DNA of 64,000 nucleotides, from NCBI RefSeq assembly GCF_004768545.1, contig NZ_CP038634.1, positions 248,001-312,000 on the forward strand, in the 5' to 3' direction. Positions 38,882-47,634 of the stretch are shown here, piece after piece. The notes beneath the pieces were generated by a model. The model was not told the origin of the DNA, did not search any database, and was given only the letters and a program-made list of their open reading frames with translations. A program made the position numbers and the translations under genes. This stretch comes from Cupriavidus oxalaticus (GTDB lineage: Bacteria; Pseudomonadota; Gammaproteobacteria; Burkholderiales; Burkholderiaceae). Position 1 is the first letter of the stretch; each line of letters starts with the position of its first letter.

Positions 38882-39835
38882 ATGTCCTCCTTCCTGCGCG
38901 CCCTCACGCTTCGCCAGCTCCAGATCTTTGTCACGGTGGCCCGCCACGCCAGCTTCGTGCGCGCGGCCGAGGAGCTGCACCTGACGCAGCCGGCCGTCTC
39001 GATGCAGGTCAAGCAGCTGGAATCCGTGGTGGGGCTGGCCCTGTTCGAGCGGATCCGGGGCCAGCTCACGCTGACCGAGCCCGGCGACCGGCTGCTGCAC
39101 CATGCCTCGCGCATCCTTGGCGAGATCAAGGATGCGGAGGAAGGCCTGCAGGCGGTCAAGGATGTCGAGCAGGGCTCGATCACGATCGGGCTGATCAGTA
39201 CGGCCAAGTACTTCGCGCCCAAGCTGCTGGCGGGGTTTACGGCGCAGCATCCCGGCATCGACCTGCGCATTGCCGAGGGCAACCGCGAAACGCTGCTGCA
39301 GCTGCTGCAGGACAATGCCATCGACCTGGCCCTGATGGGCCGTCCGCCACGCGAGCTGGACGCGGTGTCAGAACCGATCGCCGCGCATCCGTACGTGGTG
39401 GTGGCCTCGCCGCGGCATCCGCTGCGCGGCGAGAAGCGCTTCGACCTGCAGGAACTGCGTCACGAGACGATCCTGCTGCGCGAGCCCGGATCCGGTACCC
39501 GCACCGTGGCGGAGTTCATGTTCCGCGACCACCTGTTCACACCGGCCAAGGTGATCACGCTGGGCAGCAATGAAACCATCAAGCAGGCGGTGATGGCGGG
39601 CATGGGGATCAGCCTGCTGTCGCTGCATACGCTGTCACTGGAACTGCGTACGGGAGAAATCGCGTTGCTGGATGTGACGGGTACGCCGATCGAGCGCGTC
39701 TGGCATGTGGCGCATATGGCAAGCAAGCGCCTGTCTCCGGCCAGCGAGAGCTGCCGGGGCTATCTGCTTGAGCACACTGCGGAGTTCCTGGGGAAGGAAT
39801 ATGCGGGACTGCTGCCTGGGCGGCGCGTGGCGTGA
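38882..39835 (+). CDS. cbbR: LysR-family activator of the cbb operon
   Basis: 317 residues from ATG 38882, the same length as the Cupriavidus necator regulator. N-terminal helix-turn-helix: LTLRQLQIFVTVARHASFVR, then AVSMQVKQLESVVGL. The effector domain contains GSITIGLISTAKYFAPKLL and REPGSGTRTVAEFM. It is divergent from cbbL and senses metabolites such as phosphoenolpyruvate in relatives. A longer upstream frame (from 38816) crosses the operator and is unlikely. Confidence 0.94.
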   Translation: MSSFLRALTLRQLQIFVTVARHASFVRAAEELHLTQPAVSMQVKQLESVVGLALFERIRGQLTLTEPGDRLLHHASRILGEIKDAEEGLQAVKDVEQGSITIGLISTAKYFAPKLLAGFTAQHPGIDLRIAEGNRETLLQLLQDNAIDLALMGRPPRELDAVSEPIAAHPYVVVASPRHPLRGEKRFDLQELRHETILLREPGSGTRTVAEFMFRDHLFTPAKVITLGSNETIKQAVMAGMGISLLSLHTLSLELRTGEIALLDVTGTPIERVWHVAHMASKRLSPASESCRGYLLEHTAEFLGKEYAGLLPGRRVA

Positions 39836-39940
39836 TGAAACAAGGGGACGCCGGGATTTGCAGGTGATCGGCGGAAGCCGACAGGCGCAGGATTCAGTGG
39901 ATGGGCTGTCGCACCCGCATGAACGGCTGTCGCCAGATAA

Positions 39941-40348
39941 TCAATCCGGTTGTTCGTCGTCCGTCGGTGCTTGAAGCAGGTGCCCGTACGCGTGCTCGGC
40001 ATTCGCCTCGTCGACCCCGACGCGCGTCACGGTGCAAACCTTGGAGATCATGTATCCCACACCGGCGATCCGGTGCTGGTGGCGGGGCGCGAAGGCGTTC
40101 AGGTGCGCGGTGATGCAACGGTCGATGGCCTGGCAAGCCGCAGCGTCATCGAACTCTGGCAGGAATGCAATCGAGATACCGGGTAGCTGGTAGTCGAGCA
40201 AGCGCGCCTCTGCCAGACGGGTGTACAGATTGCCGTTGCGGAAGTCCGCCGGGATGTCGTCCCATTCCGGCAGCAGTTTCATGGTGCTGCACTGCACGTC
40301 GCCATCGGTAATGCTGTCCACTTCGGCGCGCGAGAGCGAATAAGTCAT
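39941..40348 (-). CDS. Unrecognised 135-residue soluble protein
   Basis: Start ATG 40348 has GGAAGGATG upstream. The protein begins MTYSLSRAEVDSITDGDVQC, is acidic and moderately hydrophobic without membrane segments, and contains HLNAFAPRHQHR in a His-rich stretch. No family recognised. It converges on cbbR with a 105-bp gap and stands divergent to phaZ across 463 bp, so it could be regulated with either or neither. Confidence 0.65.
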   Translation of the reverse strand: MTYSLSRAEVDSITDGDVQCSTMKLLPEWDDIPADFRNGNLYTRLAEARLLDYQLPGISIAFLPEFDDAAACQAIDRCITAHLNAFAPRHQHRIAGVGYMISKVCTVTRVGVDEANAEHAYGHLLQAPTDDEQPD

Positions 40349-40811
40349 GCTGGTTACATCCTTCCAAGAACATCGCGACACGAGACATGCCGGCAACGCG
40401 CCCAGGCTGGACACGCGTTGATTTCGGTCATGACCTACATGGCATAGCCTAACGGCGCCAGCGGGCCGCCCGCCATGCAAAGGATGCCAACGACTTTGCA
40501 TTACATGCCACTGTGTCGGATTGGTGCCCCATAGGGCACACCAAAACGCGGCATAACGTGTTTGGCGAGGATGGAGCCCCCTCCGCGTACCCTGCTTACA
40601 GTCGAGTCACAGGCCGAACCCGCCTGGACTATGCTGGAGTGGTTCCGGGCTGAGGCATTGCCGGCAGTCCGCTTTATCGGCAGCGGCAGCAGAACGAGCC
40701 CATAGCGATTGGAACGGTCCGACTTTGCCTCGCTCGGCATTGCGGGTCGTGCCATGTTCGGTGCTGGTGGCGCGTGATTATCTGGCAGACCTACTTCGAC
40801 GTGAGATCGGT
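40349..40811. other. 463-bp gap before phaZ with CTTTGCA elements
   Basis: No gene is convincing. TGCAAAG (40476-40482) and CTTTGCA (40494-40500) form an inverted pair with an 11-base spacer. The run CTTTGCATTACATGCCA at 40494-40510 matches, except one base, a run at 2163-2179 in the AraC/dioxygenase gap. A short GTGCCC/GGGCAC hairpin lies at 40524-40539. Probably both flanking promoters are here. Confidence 0.45.
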
Positions 40812-42062
40812 ATGCTCTATCAGATTGTGGAGTATCAGAGGGCAACAATGGCGGCCTTGGCGATACAAGCGAGCCGCGCGTTTATCCACCCCATGAGTCC
40901 GTTTTCTTATGTGCCTGGCGCAAGCGACTTTGCCGCTTGCTGGGAAATGCTCAGTCGCGTCGGCTCGCCCTGCGATGAGCCCTCGTTCAGCATTACAGCG
41001 ATTCAGCTTCGTGGCTGCGTTGTCCCGGTGGAGGAGACTGTCCTTTTAGAAAACCCGTTTTGCCGCCTGCTGCGCTTCACGACTGGCTCCGCCAAACATG
41101 AGGCTGGACAACCGTCTTCATCAATACTTCTGTGCGCACCGTTGGCGGGTCACCATGCCGTCATGCTCCGCGAGGTCGTGGAGTCGTTGCTGCACGAACA
41201 TATCGTCTATGTCACAGATTGGAGCAATGCGCGCAACGTGCCTGTGAGTGATGGCCCCTTCCATCTGGACGACTATGTGCTTTTCATCAAACGCCTTATT
41301 CGTCAGATCGAAGCGGAATCGCTCCATGTCCTCGCCATCTGCCAGGCCACTGTGCCGACGTTGGCCGCCGTTGCGCTGCTGGCGAGCGAGGATGAGCCAA
41401 CACCGCAAACCTTGACTCTGATTGGCGGTCCGATCGATGCGCGTCGCAGCCCGACCGCGATCGGGGATCTCGCCGCTCGTCATTCCCTGCAGTGGTTTCA
41501 ACGCAATCTGATTCACGCGGTGCCCGAGCCGTACATGGGCGTCGGACGCCAGGTTTGCCCAAGCTTCGTGCAAGTCGCCGGCCTGGCCGCGGCGGAGTCA
41601 TCTTCATTGACGACCCTGTATCGGGACTTCTGCCTCAGTCTTGCGCGCGGCGACGCCGATCTTGCGCAGAGGCATGGGCAAGCATTGGACGCCTATAACG
41701 CCGTGCTCGACATGGCGGCAGAGTTCTACCTGGATACCATCAGCACAGTGTTTCAGGACTTCCGGCTGCCGCGCGGAACATGGCAGGTGCAAGGACATGC
41801 GGTGCGACCACAAGACATCCGTACGACCGCATTACTCACCATTGAAGGCGAGTGCGACGAAATCTCTGGCCGGGGACAGACCCATGCGGCTCATGATCTG
41901 TGCCAAGGCATTGCCCTGCGCGGCAAGCGGCTCGTTACGGTGCCGCGCTGCGGCCATTATGACCTTTTCTCTGGCCCTTGCTGGCATAGGGAAGTCTTTC
42001 CCACGATATGCGATATGACGCGACGCGGCATTGACGCCCGGGCGAGCATGGGAAGCGTTTGA
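40812..42062 (+). CDS. phaZ: Intracellular poly(3-hydroxybutyrate) depolymerase
   Basis: 416 residues from ATG 40812, close to the 419 of PhaZ1. The start MLYQIVEYQR, APLAGHHAVMLREVVESLL and VYVTDWSNARNVPV match that family. The nucleophile is cysteine (C177 in LAICQATVPTLAAV), as in the Cys-type intracellular depolymerases. Asp in EGECDEISGRGQT and His in VPRCGHYDLFSG complete a catalytic triad. The enzyme degrades amorphous PHB granules. The weak GAGATCGG before the ATG and softer base composition than the neighbours could indicate an older acquisition. Confidence 0.9.
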   Translation: MLYQIVEYQRATMAALAIQASRAFIHPMSPFSYVPGASDFAACWEMLSRVGSPCDEPSFSITAIQLRGCVVPVEETVLLENPFCRLLRFTTGSAKHEAGQPSSSILLCAPLAGHHAVMLREVVESLLHEHIVYVTDWSNARNVPVSDGPFHLDDYVLFIKRLIRQIEAESLHVLAICQATVPTLAAVALLASEDEPTPQTLTLIGGPIDARRSPTAIGDLAARHSLQWFQRNLIHAVPEPYMGVGRQVCPSFVQVAGLAAAESSSLTTLYRDFCLSLARGDADLAQRHGQALDAYNAVLDMAAEFYLDTISTVFQDFRLPRGTWQVQGHAVRPQDIRTTALLTIEGECDEISGRGQTHAAHDLCQGIALRGKRLVTVPRCGHYDLFSGPCWHREVFPTICDMTRRGIDARASMGSV

Positions 42063-42073
42063 CATGGCGCCGG

Positions 42074-43414
42074 CTAACGTGGGCGGCTGCGTATCCCGGC
42101 CTGCATCAGCGCCTCGCCCGGCGGTGCCACCTGCAGCGTCGCCAGCAGCAAGCCCATGCCGGCCAGGATGCGGTACTGGCTGGCCAGCTGGGTGTACTGG
42201 CCGGTCACGTACGCCGTGCGCGCGCTGAAGTACTCATTCTCGGCATTGAGCAGGTCGAGCAGGCTGCGTTGCCCGATGCGGAACTGCCTGCCGTAGCTGA
42301 CGCGGGTGGCGTCGCTAGCCTGCACATATTGCTCCAGGCTTGCCAGCCGGTCCTGCGCGGTGCGATAGGCGTTATACGCCAGCGACACGCTTTCCTGCAC
42401 CTGACGGCGCAGCCGCTCCAGGTTCTGCTCCGCTTCCTGGATCTGGTAGCCGGCCTCGTTGATCCGTGCCTTGTCGGCATTGCCGCGGAACAGGTTGTAG
42501 CGCACCCGCAGCATTACACTGCGCTCATCCGTGGTGCCGAGCACCCGGTCGCGGTCGCGCGCCGCGCCCACCTCCAGGTCCAGCCGCGGCCACATGGCCG
42601 AGCGGGCCAGCGAGCGCGCGGCCTCGGCTTCGGCGATATCGGCCTGCCCCGCGCCCAGCGCCGGATGGCTGGCGCCGGCCACCAGCATCGCCTCGCGCTC
42701 GGTGGCGGGCAGCACGGCCGCCAGCGATTCCGGCCGGGACAAGCCTTGCGGCGGCGCGCCGACCACGCGCAGGAACGCCGTCACGGCCTCCTGCAGCGCG
42801 CCCTGCTCGGCGCGCAGGTTAGCCTGTGCCAGCGCCAGCCGGCTTTCGGCCTGGTAGAGATCGGCGCGGCGCAACACGCCGTTGTCGGCACCGAGCCGGA
42901 TCTGGTCGTAGATGTGCTGGTGCGCTTCAAGGTTGGCCATCCCGATGGCCACCGTTTCCTGCCGGCGCAGCACCTCCACATAGACGCCCACCGTGCGCAG
43001 CGCGATGTCTTCGGCGGTGGCGCCCACCCGGTAGGCCGCGCCTTCGATGCGCGCGCCCTGCCGCTCCACGTCGCTGCTGACGCCAAAGCCGTCAAACAGC
43101 ATCTGTGTAATCGTCACGCCGGCCAGGTGGCTGGCATAGGAGGAATCAGCCAGTCCCATCGCACGCGTGCTGTGGCTGTCCAGGCGCACGCGGCCGGTGG
43201 CGGCATTGACGTCGACCCGCGGCAGGTAACCGGCGCGCGCCTGCTTCAGCCCCTCGTCGGCGGCCAGGCGGCGGCTGCCCGCCGCCAGCACTTCGGGATT
43301 GGTGTGCACGGCCTGCTCCACCGCCTGCTGCAGCGCCTGGGCGGCCGCGTGCGGCGGCGCCGCCATGGCTGCCCATAGCAGTACGGATGCCAGCCGGCAC
43401 CATGCTGTCGTCAT
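42074..43414 (-). CDS. TolC-family outer membrane factor of a type I secretion system
   Basis: 446 residues, with signal peptide (MTTAWCRLASVLLWAAMAAP...AQA) and two-fold coiled-coil repeats (EEGLKQARAGYLPRVDV-like: ADEGLKQARAGYLPRVDVNA; NGVLRRADLYQAESRLALAQ). The typical terminal motif is RVSYGRQFRIGQRSLLDLLN. It forms the outer membrane channel. It is the last gene of the leftward secretion operon, after the RTX substrate, with 190 bp between. Confidence 0.88.
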   Translation of the reverse strand: MTTAWCRLASVLLWAAMAAPPHAAAQALQQAVEQAVHTNPEVLAAGSRRLAADEGLKQARAGYLPRVDVNAATGRVRLDSHSTRAMGLADSSYASHLAGVTITQMLFDGFGVSSDVERQGARIEGAAYRVGATAEDIALRTVGVYVEVLRRQETVAIGMANLEAHQHIYDQIRLGADNGVLRRADLYQAESRLALAQANLRAEQGALQEAVTAFLRVVGAPPQGLSRPESLAAVLPATEREAMLVAGASHPALGAGQADIAEAEAARSLARSAMWPRLDLEVGAARDRDRVLGTTDERSVMLRVRYNLFRGNADKARINEAGYQIQEAEQNLERLRRQVQESVSLAYNAYRTAQDRLASLEQYVQASDATRVSYGRQFRIGQRSLLDLLNAENEYFSARTAYVTGQYTQLASQYRILAGMGLLLATLQVAPPGEALMQAGIRSRPR

Positions 43415-43593
43415 GCTTCCCCCAGATCGGGTACACCGCGCTCGCCGTGCCAGTGCGTGCGCAACGCGGTGCCCTGCCCGTTTATTATGGTTTTCTACTG
43501 CGCCGGCAGCGGTGCCGCCGGTCCTGCCTTGCCCAGCTTGCTGCTTGCGCCTGATGCTTGCCTTTGACGCCAGCGGTGAAGTGATATGAAATC

Positions 43594-43619
43594 AGCGGTA
43601 TGAATCAAGCGGTATGAAT
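43594..43619. repeat. 14-bp tandem repeat at the RTX gene stop
   Basis: AGCGGTATGAAT occurs at 43594-43605 and 43608-43619, period 14. A degraded third copy may lie just before. The RTX gene stop codon sits inside. Probably a slippage product. Confidence 0.5.
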
Positions 43620-46600
43620 ATTGCCGTTGCTCAGCAGCGTATTCAGGTCGAGCCCGACCACGCCCTGCAGCACCGCCACGTCCTGGAAGGCCGCGCCCGA
43701 ACCACCGCCATCCCGGTCAAGGCTGACCACGGTATTGCCATCAATCTCGGCGAGCCGCACGAATTGCGCCGCGTTCGCGGTGGTGACACTGGCGCCGGAC
43801 AGCAGGTCGGACAGGTCCAGCACATCGCCACCTGCCGCCGCGGGCGTGACATCGAAATCGGAGATCGTGTCGACCGAGGCCGCATCGGCGCGCAGGAAGC
43901 GGTAGGTATCGCTGCCGCCGCCGCCGCTCAGCTGGTCGGCCCCGGCCCCGCCCACGAGCAGGTCGTTGCCGCCGCCCCCTGCGAGCTGGTCGTTGCCCGC
44001 GCCCCCACGCAGCACGTCGTCGCCGCCCGAGCCGGTAATCGTATCGTTGAAGGCCGACCCGATCACCCCTTCCATGTTCCGGTAGCTGTCGATGCCCAGG
44101 CCGGACGCCGTCCCCAGATCGACGGTAGTCGTCGCGCTGCCTTGCGTCAGCGTGAAGACAACCGAGCTCATCGCATCGGCAAAGTCCAGCAGGTCGAGGC
44201 CTTCGCGGCCGTCGATGATGTCATTGCCGGCGCCAGCGCGAATGATGTCGTTGGCCAGGCTGCCCGTCAGGGTGTCGCCAAAGCGCGAGCCGATCACACC
44301 CTCCATATTCTGGTAGGTGTCGGTACCGAGTCCGGTCCCCGAGCCCGTGTTGAACTGGGTGGCGACGTTGCCCTGCGTCAGCGTGAACGTCAGCGACGCG
44401 CCTGCGTCGGAGAAATCCAGCAAGTCGATCCCTGCGCCACCGTCGATGGTGTCGTTGCCGGCGGCACCGCGCAGTACGTCGTCGCCGGCACCACCGTTGA
44501 GCGAGTCGGTACCCGATCCGCCAATGAAGACGTCGGCAATGCCGGCGCCGGTCAGCGTGTCGTTCTGGGAGCCGCCATCGAGATAGGAAGCCTGGTATTC
44601 CAGTCCCTCAAGGGACACCTTGGCACCGTTCTCGGTGAGCATGACATTGACCGAGACAGTTGCGGTACTGGTGCCGCCGGCGGCGTCCGAAACGGTATAG
44701 GTGAAGCTGCCGGAGGTCTTGTCGACGTCGAAGCGGATGTAGCTGCCGTTGGTATCCGCGACGAAAGCCAGGTTGCTGACGCCCCCGTTCGCGGAGCCCA
44801 GCCCCGTGACCGACAGCGCCATGCCATCGACATCGCCATCGTTGGCAAGCAGTGCGCTGACCGGAATCAGGATGGTGCTGCGGCTGTTGCCATTGCTGTC
44901 GTTGGAGACATAGACCAGGTCGGATGCCGCCACCGGTGCATCGTTGACAGCACTGAGCGTGATGGCAACGGCGCTGGTGTCGGCTGAGATGCCGTCGCTT
45001 GCCTGCATCTGCACCGACGCCGTGCCGGCATAGTCCTTGTCGCCGACGAACGTCATCCCGTCCAGCGCGGCATTGATCGCCGCGTCGGTGCCCGTAAACG
45101 TCATGGTGCCGTCCGCGGTGCCATCTCCCGCCAGGAACTGCAGGCCGGCAATGCCGTTCAGCGTGATCGTGCCGGCTGCCGCCGTCAGCGTCACGGTATG
45201 GCTTGCGTTGTCCACATCCGCGATGCTGAGCGCATTGCCCGTGGCCGAACTGAAAACCAGCGGTGTGTCTTCCCGGCCCGCCTGCACCGTTGGCACGGTG
45301 TTCACAACGGTATCGTTTTCACCGGTGATATTGACCGTGATGACCTGGCTGGCGCTGAGATCCGACGATTGCACGGTCAGCGTGTCGGTCACGTGCTGCC
45401 CCGCTGCCAGCGCGTCCGCCTTGCCCTGGTCAAGCGTGTAGGTCCACGCGCCCGTGTCGCTGTCGAAGGAAAAATTCCCGTACTGGCCGACCAGGCTGTC
45501 CGGCGCCACGGCGGCAAAGTGCGACTGCCCGGCATCGCCATCGCTAACGGTCAGCATGCCGCTTGCGAATGCGTCGCCCGTGGTGCCGTTGGCCACGCCA
45601 CCCGCCTCGGTCACCGAGGTCTCGTCGCCGGCCGATGCGGTGATGATGGCCTGATCGTTGGTGCCGGTGATATTGACACTAATCGTTTGCCGGGCGGTCT
45701 GGTCCGCTGACACCACGGTCAGCGAATCGCTGGCCTGCTGGCCTGCGGTCAGCGATTCGGCCTTGATGTTGTCAAGCGTGTAGGTCCAGGCGCCGGTATT
45801 GCTGTCGAAGGTGAAGGTGCCATAGTTTCCGGAAAGGCTGTCCGTCGGCACAGCGGCGAAATGCGCTTCACCGGTATCGGCATCAGTGACCGTCAGCGTT
45901 CCGCCGGCCGAAGGATCACCGGCAATGGCGTTGGCCAGCCCTCCGGCCTCCGTCGCCAACGTATCTTCGCTGGTCGATGCCGTGATGGTGGCGTGGTCGT
46001 TGGCGCCGGTGATATTGACGGTGATGGTCCGCTGGGCGGTCTGGTCCAGTGACACCACTGTCAGCGAATCGGTGACCTGCTGGCCTGCGGTCAGCGATTC
46101 GGCTTTGCTGTCGTCAAGAGCGTAGGTCCAGGCGCCGGTGTTGCTGTCGAAGGTGAAGGTGCCATACTGCCCGACCAGGCTTTCCGCCTGCACGGCGGCG
46201 AATTTCGCTTCACCGGTATCCACATCGCTGACGGTGAGCCTCCCACTGGCCGAAGGATCACCCGCAACGGCATTGGCCACCCCGCCAGCCTCTGTCGCCA
46301 ACGTATCTTCGCTGGCTGACGCATGGATGGTGGCCACATCGTTGGCACCGTCGACCCGGATGGTCAGCACCGACGATGCCGACGCCTGCCCATCGGTCAC
46401 GCTGTAGCTGAAAGTCTCATCGACATGGTCGCCACGCCGCAGTGCCTGCACCTGCGCATTGCTGTTGTCCAGCGTGTAGCTGTAGCTGCCGTCGGCGTTG
46501 ATCTGCAGCGTGCCGTACTGGCCGACATAGATGCCGGGACTGGACACCGCCAGCACGTTGCCGGCGTCGATATCGCTGTCATTGGACAGCACATTGCCGG

Positions 46601-47546
46601 TAATCGGATTCGGATGATTGTCTTCGGCCATGCCATGGGTGTCGGCGGCGGCCGTGGGCGCATGATTGTCGTAGCCGGCAAAATCGCTCCTGGCGAGTTC
46701 ATGCAGGCCGTTGAGCTGGATGACCATCTCCGCTGTGGCGGGATTGCCATCGACATCCACATAGACATAGGTATTGCCGCCCGATTGCCCGAACCAGGCG
46801 CCATGAGCCGTCGGCGTGCGGCCTCCCCATTCGAAGCCGGTCTGTCCCAGCACCGGCCGCAGGTCGAGACGGTCGGTGCCGCGCTGGAAGTCGGTGATGA
46901 CATCCATGCCGCCCGCAGAAGAATCCATCACGGCGCTGTAGACGAACACATCGCGGCCTGCACCGCCACTCAGCAGATCGCCGCCACCGCCGCCGCCGAT
47001 GGTGTCGTTGCCACCTTCGCCATAGACGGTGTCCTTGCCGTTGCCGCCGGCAATGATGTCGTCGCCGCCCACGACGGCGTTGTTGCCGTTGTCGCCGTAG
47101 ATCAGGTCATCGCCATTGCCGCCAGCGATGCGGTCGTTTCCAGGCTGGGCCGACTCATGGCCGCGCCCAAGCTGGTAATCGGCGTAGCTGTCGAAGCCGT
47201 CGCCATAGATGGTATCGCCGCCGTTGTCGCCGGTGTAGAGCGCAGAGCTCGCATCGAGGCTGCCGATTACATCGTCGCCGCTGCCGCCATAGACCGCATC
47301 GGCCCCGTTGCCGCCCGCCAGGCTGTCGCTGCCGCGCCCGCCGAATACCCGGTCCTTGCCATTCGCACCCAGCAGGGTGTCGTCGCCGTCGCCGCCTTCG
47401 ACGATATCGTCGCCGTTGCCCGCGTCGACGTAGTCATTGCCATCGCCGGCGCTGACATAGTCGTTGCCGTTGCCGCTCAGGATGGTGTCGCTGGAAGTGG
47501 TGCCGCTGATATTGTCGATGCCATTGCCGCCGGTCAGTGTTGCCAT
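43605..47546 (-). CDS. Giant RTX/VCBS calcium-binding adhesin-like protein (type I secretion substrate)
   Basis: 1313 residues, no signal peptide. Residues about 1-230 are RTX nonapeptides (GGNGxD-like) ending in a serralysin-like segment DVITDFQRGTDRLDLRP. Residues about 300-420 are Ig-like with an NxVLSNDSDIDAGN bay. Three VCBS repeats follow at about 400-740. Cadherin/Ig-like domains, a second RTX array (about 1030-1240) and a C-terminal type I secretion target (DVLDLSDLLSGA to the end) complete it. Calcium should fold it after export. Having RTX arrays at both ends is unusual. It lies downstream of the ABC and HlyD genes and upstream of TolC, so it is their probable cargo. The GGGGGAACC site precedes the ATG. 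Confidence 0.92.
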   Translation of the reverse strand: MATLTGGNGIDNISGTTSSDTILSGNGNDYVSAGDGNDYVDAGNGDDIVEGGDGDDTLLGANGKDRVFGGRGSDSLAGGNGADAVYGGSGDDVIGSLDASSALYTGDNGGDTIYGDGFDSYADYQLGRGHESAQPGNDRIAGGNGDDLIYGDNGNNAVVGGDDIIAGGNGKDTVYGEGGNDTIGGGGGGDLLSGGAGRDVFVYSAVMDSSAGGMDVITDFQRGTDRLDLRPVLGQTGFEWGGRTPTAHGAWFGQSGGNTYVYVDVDGNPATAEMVIQLNGLHELARSDFAGYDNHAPTAAADTHGMAEDNHPNPITGNVLSNDSDIDAGNVLAVSSPGIYVGQYGTLQINADGSYSYTLDNSNAQVQALRRGDHVDETFSYSVTDGQASASSVLTIRVDGANDVATIHASASEDTLATEAGGVANAVAGDPSASGRLTVSDVDTGEAKFAAVQAESLVGQYGTFTFDSNTGAWTYALDDSKAESLTAGQQVTDSLTVVSLDQTAQRTITVNITGANDHATITASTSEDTLATEAGGLANAIAGDPSAGGTLTVTDADTGEAHFAAVPTDSLSGNYGTFTFDSNTGAWTYTLDNIKAESLTAGQQASDSLTVVSADQTARQTISVNITGTNDQAIITASAGDETSVTEAGGVANGTTGDAFASGMLTVSDGDAGQSHFAAVAPDSLVGQYGNFSFDSDTGAWTYTLDQGKADALAAGQHVTDTLTVQSSDLSASQVITVNITGENDTVVNTVPTVQAGREDTPLVFSSATGNALSIADVDNASHTVTLTAAAGTITLNGIAGLQFLAGDGTADGTMTFTGTDAAINAALDGMTFVGDKDYAGTASVQMQASDGISADTSAVAITLSAVNDAPVAASDLVYVSNDSNGNSRSTILIPVSALLANDGDVDGMALSVTGLGSANGGVSNLAFVADTNGSYIRFDVDKTSGSFTYTVSDAAGGTSTATVSVNVMLTENGAKVSLEGLEYQASYLDGGSQNDTLTGAGIADVFIGGSGTDSLNGGAGDDVLRGAAGNDTIDGGAGIDLLDFSDAGASLTFTLTQGNVATQFNTGSGTGLGTDTYQNMEGVIGSRFGDTLTGSLANDIIRAGAGNDIIDGREGLDLLDFADAMSSVVFTLTQGSATTTVDLGTASGLGIDSYRNMEGVIGSAFNDTITGSGGDDVLRGGAGNDQLAGGGGNDLLVGGAGADQLSGGGGSDTYRFLRADAASVDTISDFDVTPAAAGGDVLDLSDLLSGASVTTANAAQFVRLAEIDGNTVVSLDRDGGGSGAAFQDVAVLQGVVGLDLNTLLSNGNIHTA
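45321..46346 (-). repeat. Three tandem 342-bp VCBS-coding repeats
   Basis: A recurring run (gccggtgatattgac-like) begins at 45321, 45663 and 46005, and the next related run at 46347, an exact 342-base (114-residue) period. Each unit encodes a VCBS domain (GNYGTFTFDSNTGAWTY-like). The strict in-frame spacing and high similarity indicate recent expansion by recombination. Confidence 0.75.
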
Positions 47547-47634
47547 GGTTCCCCCGTCCTGAATGCCGGCCTGGTGGCCGTGCCTTGCTGGTTGTGATTG
47601 TGCGCGGGCTGCGCGCGTGCCTTTTTTGTTGCGC

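Noticed and set aside
46940..47530. Regular short repeats near the N-terminus of the RTX gene, CRISPR-like at first sight
   Set aside because: They are in-frame, vary like GGxGxD nonapeptide codons and lack uniform spacers.
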